The translations under genes were made by a program, and so were the position numbers. Under the pieces are notes generated by a model that was not told the DNA's origin, did no database searches, and worked only from the letters and a program-made list of their open reading frames with translations. Positions 1 through 5,716 of a stretch of DNA of 7,142 bases are shown here, in pieces. Every line of letters starts with the position of its first letter. The stretch's first letter is position 1. This DNA is from Bacteriovoracaceae bacterium (GTDB taxonomy: Bacteria > Bdellovibrionota > UBA1018), in assembly GCA_947500275.1 (NCBI GenBank), contig CANMSW010000116.1, forward strand, positions 1 through 7,142, written 5' to 3'.

Positions 1-1377
1 GAAATTTCCATCCGCCAATCACTGGGTGGCGCACTGAAGGATGAGGGGTACGATGTTCGTTCCGCTGCCTCAGGCGTTGCAGGAATTGACCGCTTGCGAG
101 AAGCTCGTTGCGATATCGTAATTCTCGACATCTGGATGCCCGACTTAGACGGGCTCGAGACTTTAAAGCGAATTCTCTCCGAGTGGCCCGATCAAACCGT
201 GATCATGATGTCAGGACACGGGACCATCGAAACTGCCGTCCGCGCAGTTAAGCTCGGTGCATGGGATTTCGTCGAGAAGCCGCTTTCGCTTGAGCGCCTC
301 TTGGTTCTGATCCAAAACGCGTCCTCAACTCAAGATTTGGCTCGTGAGAACCAAGCACTTCGAAGACAGGTTCGGCGCGCGCGTGATTTAATCGGGGACA
401 GCCCGAATATGCTCGCCGTGCGCGAACTCATCCGTCAGGTCGCGCCCACGACCGGCTCCGTTCTGATTTCAGGGGAAAACGGGACTGGAAAAGAATTGGT
501 GGCTCAGCTCCTTCATGCGACGTCGCCTCGCTTTGGGAAGCCGTTCATTGAAGTGAATTGCGCAGCAATACCAGAAGAGCTGATTGAGAGTGAGCTTTTC
601 GGTCATGAAAAAGGCGCCTTCACGGGTGCGACCCAGCTGCGCCGGGGGAAGTTTGATCTCGCCAATGGTGGGACTCTTTTCCTTGACGAAATTGGTGATA
701 TGTCTCTCAAGACGCAGGCAAAAATTCTCCGGATCCTGCAAGAGCAGAAATTTGAGCGAGTTGGAGGAAGTCAGTCCCTTCAGGTCGATGTTCGGATCGT
801 TGCAGCGACGAACAAGGATCTTCGTTCGGAAATTACTGCCGGGAACTTTCGAGAAGACCTGTTTTACCGGCTGAACGTCATACCGTTCCAACTCCCTCCA
901 CTGCGAGATAGAAAAGAAGATATTCGGCTTCTTGCGACCCATTTTTTGGGTGAGCTCTGCGCGATCCATGGACGCAAGGTTCGAGCGCTCACTGACGACG
1001 GCCTAGCCGCATTGATGGCCTGGAGTTGGCCAGGAAACGTTCGAGAGCTTCGAAACTTAATCGAAAGGGTCGTCATTTTGACGACCGAGAGCGAAGATGG
1101 GCAGCCCATCCACGCGGTGGCCTTGTTTAAGCACCTTCGGGATGCTGGGCTTTCCGAGGATCTTTTAAGTCATCTGGATACGGCCGATGCTGCGGCCCAA
1201 GTTGCTTTCAATGTACAAAGTCTAAAGGGAGCGAAATCTGAGTTCGAGCGTGAGTTTATCCTGAAAACTTTGCGTGAAAATGAATGGAATGTTTCAAAAA
1301 CGGCGCAGATTCTCGGAATCGAGCGAAGCTATCTTCATCGTAAAATCAAATCTTACGGAATCGACTTCCAGGAGTAA
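1..1377 (+). CDS. NtrX/NtrC-family sigma-54-dependent response regulator, 5' end missing
   Basis: DNA-binding response regulator that, when phosphorylated by a partner histidine kinase, uses ATP to open promoters held by sigma-54 RNA polymerase. The frame is open from base 1 (458 codons seen), so the true start and the first receiver strand with its acidic pair lie upstream. Visible parts: the rest of the receiver with phospho-acceptor Asp at codon 43 (bases 127-129, in ILDIWMPDLDG), the switch Ser in MMSGHGT (codon 71) and Lys in EKP (codon 93); an AAA+ domain with Walker A GENGTGKE (472-495), the sigma-54 contact loop GAFTGA (613-630), Walker B TLFLDE and WPGNVREL; and a Fis-type helix-turn-helix at the C-terminus. 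The DIW and SGHGTIETAV wording is close to NtrX proteins, but the family is large, so regulon and partner cannot be named. It converges on the next gene with a 13-base gap. An internal TTG at 94 is not the start because it would cut the receiver. Confidence 0.95.
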   Translation, partial: EISIRQSLGGALKDEGYDVRSAASGVAGIDRLREARCDIVILDIWMPDLDGLETLKRILSEWPDQTVIMMSGHGTIETAVRAVKLGAWDFVEKPLSLERLLVLIQNASSTQDLARENQALRRQVRRARDLIGDSPNMLAVRELIRQVAPTTGSVLISGENGTGKELVAQLLHATSPRFGKPFIEVNCAAIPEELIESELFGHEKGAFTGATQLRRGKFDLANGGTLFLDEIGDMSLKTQAKILRILQEQKFERVGGSQSLQVDVRIVAATNKDLRSEITAGNFREDLFYRLNVIPFQLPPLRDRKEDIRLLATHFLGELCAIHGRKVRALTDDGLAALMAWSWPGNVRELRNLIERVVILTTESEDGQPIHAVALFKHLRDAGLSEDLLSHLDTADAAAQVAFNVQSLKGAKSEFEREFILKTLRENEWNVSKTAQILGIERSYLHRKIKSYGIDFQE

Positions 1378-1390
1378 CGGTCGACTTTTT

Positions 1391-2665
1391 TCAGGCAAGA
1401 CGCGGGCTTGATTGCTCGAATAAAGGAAGTACCTCGAATTTGAACCCTTGATTCCGCAGGCGCTCAAGAAGAACCCCTTCAAAGGCATAGGCTGGAGTCA
1501 GCACTCCGAAACGCTCAGGAAGTTGCTCTCGCTCAAGCACTAAGCAGAGTGCAGATTCGGTGAGGATACTCACGGTGATGCGATTTCCAGGGTCCCCTTT
1601 TGAACTCACGCGCGTGATCTGCGCTGGCCCTTGATTCCCGCGTGCCACTGTTGTGACTCGCATGAAACCATTCTCCATCTGCCTTTCACTCGGGCCTTCG
1701 CCGGGCTTGGGGAGAAACGACCGAATCACGCTGAAAAGACTGTTATTTGGGACAAAATTTGAAAAGCTTGTTTGGATTTTCCCAATCACGCGACCGATCC
1801 AAGGGGCAAGTGGGCCTCTAAGTAAAAGGCCTTCTTCATAAGCGATCTGGATCCAGTCGGCCCCCGAAGGGGCTAGCGTGTCACTGCCGAAAAGGGACTG
1901 CGATCTCCGAACTACCCGAGTGTTAATCGGTGACATAAAGAACGGCACACCCCAAGCATCGAGTTCCTCGATTTTCTTAGGACCGACCCAATCGGACGGC
2001 GAGGGGGGGCGCGCTCCATTCTTGGGGCAGAGTAATGTCAGGTCCTCGGTCGCCTCTTTCAGTGTGCCGTCTTGGGCCATCCCAAGGGCTGAGGCAATGG
2101 TTCCCCCGTTGAAACCACCCCGCGCCTCAAAGAGTGTTGTAATCGAGGAACAGCGACCTTGGGTGTCTCTTTCGTTCCAGGACTTGAGTGCGAACCAGAA
2201 ACCGAGATCCGATGGAACCGAGTCAAATCCACAAAATGGAATGATTCTTACCTTTTTTTCACGGGCGGCCTCGTCATGGAGATCAATGATTTTACTGACG
2301 AAAGGGGTCTCTCCGGTGATATCGATATAATCTGTCGAAGCATCGACACAGGCTTGGACCACTCCTGGGCCGAATTGGGCAAAAGGCCCAGCGGTGTTGA
2401 CCAGGACTCGCGTCGACTCCGCGAGCGATTTAAGTGCCTCTGCGTCGCTTGATTCCGCGACGTGGATTCCCACGAGAGCCTCTGCTTTCGGCCCCAGGGA
2501 GCTTCGGAGCGTCTCGAGCTTCTCGAGGTTCCGGCCAGCTAGGGTTAATTTCAGGCCGTAGGTTTGGGCCGCTTTCCATAATTTTTCGGCGGTCTGGCGC
2601 CCCGTAAAACCGGTAGCTCCGTAGATGGCCAGATCATAAGGCTTATTTGAGCGGTTGAGGTCCAT
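1391..2665 (-). CDS. saccharopine dehydrogenase-like / trans-acting enoyl reductase-type NAD(P)-dependent oxidoreductase
   Basis: 424-residue NAD(P)-binding oxidoreductase of the saccharopine-dehydrogenase-like family that includes the mycobacterial trans-acting enoyl reductase Rv2953. The N-terminal Rossmann fold shows GATGFTG (residues 16-22). An AGR motif (Arg45) after the second strand is typical of NADP(H) use. Family signatures follow in order: NTAGPFAQFG (90-99), the TGETPF segment (117-122), CGFDSVPSDLG (145-155), a Gly-rich ARGGFNGGTIAS (181-192), KPGEGPSE (320-327) and LTPAYAF (389-395). Length is normal for the family and the gene looks intact. The start is supported by AGGGAGGTAAGG a few bases upstream. 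Known relatives reduce lipid or polyketide intermediates, or are uncharacterised; the substrate here cannot be read from sequence. True lysine-pathway saccharopine dehydrogenase is unlikely. It is transcribed away from pyrF. A C7 tract encodes part of RPPSP at residues 219-223. Confidence 0.9.
   Translation of the reverse strand: MDLNRSNKPYDLAIYGATGFTGRQTAEKLWKAAQTYGLKLTLAGRNLEKLETLRSSLGPKAEALVGIHVAESSDAEALKSLAESTRVLVNTAGPFAQFGPGVVQACVDASTDYIDITGETPFVSKIIDLHDEAAREKKVRIIPFCGFDSVPSDLGFWFALKSWNERDTQGRCSSITTLFEARGGFNGGTIASALGMAQDGTLKEATEDLTLLCPKNGARPPSPSDWVGPKKIEELDAWGVPFFMSPINTRVVRRSQSLFGSDTLAPSGADWIQIAYEEGLLLRGPLAPWIGRVIGKIQTSFSNFVPNNSLFSVIRSFLPKPGEGPSERQMENGFMRVTTVARGNQGPAQITRVSSKGDPGNRITVSILTESALCLVLEREQLPERFGVLTPAYAFEGVLLERLRNQGFKFEVLPLFEQSSPRLA
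2003..2009 (-). repeat. C7 homopolymer (G7 on the plus strand) inside the oxidoreductase gene
   Basis: Seven Gs on the plus strand are read as part of RPPSP at residues 219-223 of the oxidoreductase. Family motifs lie in frame on both sides, so the gene is intact at this length. Confidence 0.9.
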
Positions 2666-2684
2666 GAGATAGCCTTACCTCCCT

Positions 2685-2697
2685 CGGCACAGTGCCG
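2685..2697. promoter_or_regulatory. perfect 13-base palindrome between divergent genes (candidate operator)
   Basis: CGGCACAGTGCCG is a perfect 6-bp inverted repeat around a single central base, in the 110-base region between the divergent oxidoreductase and pyrF. It sits 20-32 bases upstream of the oxidoreductase start and just upstream of TAGAAT (2711-2716), a possible pyrF -10 box (5 of 6) that lacks a recognisable -35. That position would suit a dimeric repressor site affecting one or both genes. A one-base loop makes an RNA hairpin unlikely. No regulator is identified. Confidence 0.35.
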
Positions 2698-2708
2698 TCC
2701 TTATCATT

Positions 2709-2737
2709 TTTAGAATAGACCGCTCGCCTGGTCTCAA
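2709..2737 (-). promoter_or_regulatory. candidate sigma-70-type promoter for the oxidoreductase gene
   Basis: On the minus strand TTGAGA (2732-2737) is followed, after exactly 17 bases, by TCTAAA (2709-2714). These match the -35 consensus at 5 of 6 and the -10 consensus at 4 of 6 positions. Transcription would start near 2702, giving a leader of about 37 bases that contains the 2685-2697 palindrome and a good Shine-Dalgarno sequence. Prediction only; similar matches arise by chance. Confidence 0.35.
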
Positions 2738-2775
2738 GCAGGCTCTTTGCATCCCGGATTGGGGAGGGATTTTCC

Positions 2776-3537
2776 ATGGCGCCGCATCGTTCCCATTTGA
2801 GCCGAGTTCCGAACGGCCAGACTGAACTCATTGTTGCTCTCGATTATGCACGGGCTGATTCCGCCCTTCAGTTAGTGAAGCAGTTGGCGGGTTTGCCGGT
2901 TATTTTCAAAGTCGGCTCTGAGCTTTTTCTTCATGCCGGCCCGGCGCTTGTGCGCGAGTTGGTTCACCAGAAGTGCCGTGTCTTTCTGGACCTCAAATTT
3001 CATGACATTCCGAATACGGTAGTGAGTGCCGCTCGTCAGGCAGCGGCTCTTCAAGTCGAACTCCTCACCCTCCATCTCTCAGGAGGGAGTGCGATGGTGC
3101 GAGCGGTTCGCGAGGAGCTCGACCACATTCCCGAACTACGCCCAAAATTGATCGGCGTAAGCGTCCTCACTTCATTTGATGACGTTCGATGGGCGGAAGT
3201 GACTCGCGCCATGACATCCCATGCTGTCACGGCGGCAGAGTCCGTTTTGGGCCTTGTCGAGTCCGGAAGCTCTTGGGGGATTGATGGCCTGGTTTGCTCG
3301 GCCCTCGAGCTCGACGTTGTTAGGCGTATAGCGCCCACACTCTATACGGTTATTCCCGGTATTCGTCCGACCCTGGGGGCCCCGGTTCAGGGCGATGACC
3401 AGTCGAGGATCATGTCACCCCGGGATGCGGCTTTAGCTGGCGCAAGTTCGATCGTTATGGGCCGGCCCATTACGCAGGCTTCTGATCCGCGGAAGGTCGT
3501 CGAGCGGGTGCTCGCGGAGCTTCAAGTTGAACGGTGA
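2776..3537 (+). CDS. pyrF: orotidine 5'-phosphate decarboxylase
   Basis: Cytoplasmic enzyme of de novo pyrimidine synthesis that decarboxylates OMP to UMP. The 253-residue protein is a full-length (beta/alpha)8 barrel, close to the 245 residues of E. coli PyrF. Visible active-site elements are the LDYA segment (Asp23), FKVG with Lys45, the diagnostic DLKFHDIPNTV with Asp72, Lys74 and Asp77, and the phosphate-binding PGIRP (194-198) and MGRPIT (228-233). DQSRIMSPRDA matches the E. coli-type C-terminal half. The start is supported by GGGGAGGG at 2761-2768, seven bases before the ATG, and leaves a short N-terminal extension of about 17 residues before the first strand. It diverges from the oxidoreductase and is followed after 31 bases by the methyltransferase gene, probably in one transcript. 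No PyrR or attenuator-like leader is evident. Confidence 0.97.
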   Translation: MAPHRSHLSRVPNGQTELIVALDYARADSALQLVKQLAGLPVIFKVGSELFLHAGPALVRELVHQKCRVFLDLKFHDIPNTVVSAARQAAALQVELLTLHLSGGSAMVRAVREELDHIPELRPKLIGVSVLTSFDDVRWAEVTRAMTSHAVTAAESVLGLVESGSSWGIDGLVCSALELDVVRRIAPTLYTVIPGIRPTLGAPVQGDDQSRIMSPRDAALAGASSIVMGRPITQASDPRKVVERVLAELQVER

Positions 3538-3568
3538 TTTCAGGTGACTCGGGCGTGGACTGTAGTTT

Positions 3569-4360
3569 ATGCAGCGCCCCAATATGTTGATCCTCAAAAA
3601 TCCCCACAGTGTTCTGGCCGCCATTCAATACCGTCCTGAAGATGTGGAGCAAGTGATCCTTCCCACTCAGTTTCCCTCCGAAGAGGGCTGGGCAAAAGTC
3701 GCACAAGCAGCAAAGGCAGCTAAAGTAAAAGTGACAATTGGGGGGGGCGGACGCCCTGCTGAAGGTGGACGACATGGAGGCCGTGACCGTTCAAGGGGGG
3801 ATTCTGAACGTGAAGGTGGACGCTCGAGTGTAGCAGAGGCGCGCGTTCGCGAGCGCGAAGGGATCAGTGCTGAAGAGCTTTTCGATTCTGCAGGTGAGCG
3901 CTCCGGGGGCAAGGGGCTTTGGTTAGCCCTGGATTGTCTTCAGGACCCTCAAAACGTCGGGGCCATCTTCCGTGCCGCCGCATTTTTTGGTGTCGATGGA
4001 ATATTGGTGACTCAGGAGCGTTCTGCTCCGTTGAGTTCAACGGTATATGATATCGCCTGCGGCGGACTCGAAGCGGTACCCTTTGCTATGCAAATCAATC
4101 TTCAAAGAGCGTTTGAGGTCGCAAAAAAGAATGGCGTCTGGATCTTGGGCACCTCAGAGCATGCGAAAGAGAATCTTTTCAAAGTTCAGAGAGATCGCCC
4201 CTGGTTAATGGTTCTTGGTAACGAAGAGCGAGGTATTCGCCGTTTAACCGAGGAAACCTGTGATCTCCTCTGTTCGATACCGGCCCAGTCGTCGGTCGTG
4301 ACCTCGCTCAACGTTTCAGTTGCCGCCGGGATAGGGATCTCCCATTTAGCGGCCCGATGA
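3569..4360 (+). CDS. rlmB: TrmH/SpoU-family RNA 2'-O-methyltransferase (RlmB-like)
   Basis: SAM-dependent SPOUT-fold enzyme that methylates a ribose 2'-OH of RNA; RlmB modifies G2251 of 23S rRNA, related proteins modify other rRNA or tRNA sites. The 263-residue protein has a short N-terminal substrate-binding domain (HSVLAAIQ, then RPEDVEQVIL, residues 13-31). A Gly/Arg-rich linker follows (about 57-86). The SPOUT catalytic domain shows motif 1 QDPQNVGAIFRAAAFFG (125-141, Asn129 and Arg135), motif 2 VLGNEERGI (215-223) and motif 3 SLNVSVAAGI (246-255, Asn248). Motif 3 is preceded by IPAQSSVVT instead of the usual IPMxGxxx, one residue longer. An in-frame stop at 3563-3565 fixes the start at 3569 or at the ATG at 3584; neither has a strong Shine-Dalgarno sequence, so translation may depend on pyrF upstream. 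RlmB versus another TrmH subfamily is not settled. Confidence 0.88.
   Translation: MQRPNMLILKNPHSVLAAIQYRPEDVEQVILPTQFPSEEGWAKVAQAAKAAKVKVTIGGGGRPAEGGRHGGRDRSRGDSEREGGRSSVAEARVREREGISAEELFDSAGERSGGKGLWLALDCLQDPQNVGAIFRAAAFFGVDGILVTQERSAPLSSTVYDIACGGLEAVPFAMQINLQRAFEVAKKNGVWILGTSEHAKENLFKVQRDRPWLMVLGNEERGIRRLTEETCDLLCSIPAQSSVVTSLNVSVAAGIGISHLAAR
3740..3747 (+). repeat. G8 homopolymer inside the methyltransferase gene
   Basis: Eight consecutive G residues encode part of the GGGG run that opens the Gly/Arg-rich linker. Both halves of the protein are in frame with eight Gs. A change of one base would remove the whole catalytic domain, so this is a potential slippage site or a sequencing-error hotspot. 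Confidence 0.9.
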
Positions 4361-4395
4361 CAGGTTAATAGGGCTACGAGGCAGGGGATTCGAGC

Positions 4396-5073
4396 TTAGA
4401 AAAACTGATGCACACTCAGTCCAAGAGCCGATGAAGCTGTCTTGAGTTTAAAGTCGACCAAGCCATTTGTCAGTCTCAGGTCAGGTCCTCCGTCTAGACT
4501 GATTCGGGTCCCTGTATTCTGGCCGAGTTCAAAATGAATTCCCAGAAGAGGGGCAAAGCTAAACGTAGTGCTGGTTGAGAGCACCGCGCTTGTGAGGCTC
4601 ATTCTGACTAGACCACCCAAATGGACCCCAGCGGCACTCGTGTTGCCGAACTCGTAAAGGTACCCTAGACCCGTCTGAAAAGTGAATGGACTCGTCCCAT
4701 CGATTCCGAGCAATACCTGGACTTGATGTTGTTTAGCGAAGTTTCCCATCAACGAAAGAATTGGGGTTTCGCCCAGTGAAAGAGTCGAGAACCCTAGCCC
4801 AAAGCGAATCCCGCTGGACCCTTCTTCTGGGGGGGGAGATTCCGTCACGCTTGAATGTCCTTCGGGGCTAGTCCTTGGCAGCGCCTCAGTACGGATGGTC
4901 TTAGGAGAAACTTTTCTCTTTGGGTAAATCGTAATTCGTTTCTCAGCTTGATTTGGCTGATTTGCAGCCGAAAAAACTGACGTCGAGAAAGCGAGACACC
5001 AAAAAAACGAGCTCGCTACGTATCCGAAGGACAACGTTTTTAACCTAATCTCTGAATCCTGACCTTTTTTCAT
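4396..5073 (-). CDS. exported hypothetical protein, probable outer-membrane beta-barrel
   Basis: No named family recognised. The 225-residue product starting at the ATG at 5071-5073 begins with a clear Sec signal peptide: MKKGQDSEIRLK, a hydrophobic core around GYVASSFFWCLAFSTSV, and a likely cleavage after FSA or FSAA. No lipobox is seen. A polar Pro/Ser/Glu-rich spacer follows (about residues 45-85), including a PPP run encoded by a C8 tract. The C-terminal 140 residues are rich in Gly, Ser and alternating hydrophobic residues (IRFGLGFSTLSL, FTFQTGLGYLYEFG, TTFSFAPLLGIHFELG) and end in LSVHQFF. That pattern, with terminal Phe, is typical of small outer-membrane barrels of about eight strands. 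The frame stays open for 76 codons upstream to an ATG at 5301, but that extension would bury the signal peptide, so the later start is preferred. It converges on rlmB with a 35-base gap and no obvious terminator. Confidence 0.75.
   Translation of the reverse strand: MKKGQDSEIRLKTLSFGYVASSFFWCLAFSTSVFSAANQPNQAEKRITIYPKRKVSPKTIRTEALPRTSPEGHSSVTESPPPEEGSSGIRFGLGFSTLSLGETPILSLMGNFAKQHQVQVLLGIDGTSPFTFQTGLGYLYEFGNTSAAGVHLGGLVRMSLTSAVLSTSTTFSFAPLLGIHFELGQNTGTRISLDGGPDLRLTNGLVDFKLKTASSALGLSVHQFF
4829..4836 (-). repeat. C8 homopolymer (G8 on the plus strand) inside the barrel-protein gene
   Basis: Eight Gs on the plus strand are read on the minus strand as the PPP of the periplasmic spacer, between signal peptide and barrel. 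The signal peptide and barrel are in frame with eight. Loss or gain of one base would switch the barrel off. Confidence 0.9.
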
Positions 5074-5079
5074 CAGCCT

Positions 5080-5108
5080 AAGATCCGCATGGCTGCCGTC
5101 TGTGTCAA
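5080..5108 (-). promoter_or_regulatory. candidate promoter placing +1 at or near the barrel-protein start codon
   Basis: On the minus strand a perfect -35 hexamer TTGACA (5103-5108) is followed after exactly 17 bases by GATCTT (5080-5085). The latter matches only 3 of 6 of the -10 consensus but keeps the key A at position 2 and T at position 6. Transcription would begin about seven bases on, at the A of the ATG at 5073, giving a leaderless mRNA. This fits the lack of a clear Shine-Dalgarno sequence there. The weak -10 keeps this tentative. Confidence 0.3.
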
Positions 5109-5188
5109 TTCCCATGCCGCGGCTGCCGAAACATGGACCAATCGTTAGTCGAAGTGCCCACCCCGAGAAAAGCGCGTTGACACTCAAG

Positions 5189-5201
5189 CCCACGGTGGGT
5201 A
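5189..5201. repeat. copy 1 of a CCCACGG-TGGGTA dyad motif
   Basis: CCCACGGTGGGTA contains the perfect inverted repeat CCCAC-G-GTGGG. It lies about 130 bases before the first tRNA and directly after the plus-strand TTGACA. The copy at 5297-5310 differs by one inserted base. Confidence 0.5.
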
Positions 5202-5296
5202 ATTCATCACGGGTCGTGATTCCTACATGCGCGAATCGAATTTGCGCGATAAGGTTCACAAACGATTTAGAAGATCTCGTAGTTTTAAAAGCTCTA

Positions 5297-5310
5297 CCCA
5301 CGGCTGGGTA
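5297..5310. repeat. copy 2 of the CCCACGG-TGGGTA dyad motif, with stem-loop
   Basis: CCCACGGCTGGGTA matches the copy at 5189-5201 apart from one extra C, 108 bases further on. With flanking bases it forms a 7-bp hairpin, CTACCCA (5294-5300) with TGGGTAG (5305-5311) around a CGGC loop, ending about 20 bases before tRNA-Thr. No T-run follows on the plus strand, so it is not a rightward terminator. It could be a 5'-leader processing structure or part of a protein-binding site. Confidence 0.5.
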
Positions 5311-5331
5311 GCAGTAAGTTCATACGAGTTC

Positions 5332-5407
5332 GCTGGAGTAGCTCAGCTGGTAGAGCAACGGTTTTGTAAACCGTAGGTCACGGGTTCGAGTCCCGTCTCC
5401 AGCTCCA
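5332..5407 (+). tRNA. thrU: tRNA-Thr (anticodon TGT)
   Basis: 76-base cloverleaf with encoded CCA. Acceptor GCTGGAG (5332-5338) pairs with CTCCAGC (5397-5403). The D arm is GCTC/GAGC. Anticodon stem ACGGT/ACCGT encloses TTTGTAA, giving TGT at 5365-5367 (reads ACA and other ACN codons). The T arm is ACGGG-TTCGAGT-CCCGT. Discriminator T precedes CCA. First tRNA of a Thr-Tyr-Gly-Thr-tuf series that corresponds in order and anticodons to E. coli thrU-tyrU-glyT-thrT-tufB; the symbol is given by that correspondence. Confidence 0.98.
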
Positions 5408-5489
5408 GTTCTGTTGTTTAAGACTGGTTGCGGATAGCAGCAATGCGCGCTTCCAAGATCGGTCCCAGGTTTCGGTTAGAAAAAGCTGT

Positions 5490-5575
5490 GGAGAGATACC
5501 CAAGTGGCCAACGGGACCAGACTGTAAATCTGGCGGCTTTTGCCTTCGAAGGTTCGAATCCTTCTCTCTCCACCA
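5490..5575 (+). tRNA. tyrU: tRNA-Tyr (anticodon GTA)
   Basis: 86-base class II tRNA with a long variable arm and encoded CCA. Acceptor GGAGAGA (5490-5496) pairs with TCTCTCC (5565-5571), discriminator A. Anticodon stem CCAGA/TCTGG encloses CTGTAAA, giving GTA at 5524-5526. The T arm holds GGTTCGAATCC. It lies 82 bases after tRNA-Thr(UGU). Six Ts follow the CCA directly. Confidence 0.98.
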
Positions 5576-5641
5576 TTTTTTCATTTCCCTCTCATCTGGG
5601 CTGGGATAAGGCCGATTGAGTTTCGCTGAAATCTTAAGTTT

Positions 5642-5711
5642 TGTTCCGGTCATCGGGATTCCCATCTCGCAAGAGGAAAGGATCCCGAGGTCAGTAGCCA
5701 CAATCGGAACA
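5642..5711 (+). ncRNA. composite stem-loop in the tRNA-Tyr/tRNA-Gly spacer (candidate structured RNA)
   Basis: Three nested helices can form. The outer is TGTTCCG (5642-5648) with CGGAACA (5705-5711), plus a G-U pair. The middle is TCGGGAT (5653-5659) with ATCCCGA (5682-5688), extended by a G-U and a C-G pair. The apical is TCTC (5665-5668) with GAGG (5673-5676), closing a GCAA (GNRA) tetraloop at 5669-5672. A symmetrical 3x3 internal loop separates apical and middle helices; a 15-base strand (5689-5703) faces 3 bases below the middle helix. The outer helix ends five bases before tRNA-Gly. Its 3' strand can instead pair CAATCGG (5701-5707) with CCGATTG (5612-5618), so two folds compete. It may be a processing signal or regulatory element; no known family recognised. 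Confidence 0.4.
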
Positions 5712-5716
5712 TGTGA

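Larger units (their letters stand above)
5074..5331. other. 258-base gene-free region upstream of both the barrel gene and the tRNA-tuf operon
   Basis: This region must hold the rightward promoter of the tRNA-tuf operon, but no convincing one is visible. A perfect TTGACA lies on the plus strand at 5177-5182, with GGTAAT only 15 bases later (5198-5203). TTCACA at 5255-5260 has TAGTTT at a long 19-base spacing. The minus-strand frame of the barrel gene stays open through most of it without resemblance to a known protein. The two related CCCACGG dyads listed separately lie here. Confidence 0.5.

Noticed and set aside
469..969. 166-codon open frame on the minus strand
   Set aside because: Lies antisense to the AAA+ domain of the response regulator and shows no domain or good start signal.
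1361..1391. TCGAC/GTCGA stem followed by six Ts as a terminator of the response regulator gene
   Set aside because: Only five pairs, with a 14-base loop and the stem inside the coding end; too weak to call.
2726..2743. GCCTG/CAGGC inverted repeat in the divergent region
   Set aside because: Five pairs with an 8-base loop overlapping the predicted -35 box; within chance expectation and weaker than the neighbouring palindrome.
5074..5301. Upstream extension of the barrel-protein gene to an ATG at 5299-5301
   Set aside because: It would put 76 residues ahead of a clear signal peptide and run into the control region of the tRNA operon; the internal ATG at 5073 gives a normal exported protein.
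5576..5581. T6 run directly after tRNA-Tyr as an intrinsic terminator
   Set aside because: The only hairpin ahead of it is the tRNA itself, and the tRNA order matches an operon continuing to tuf, so termination here is not supported.
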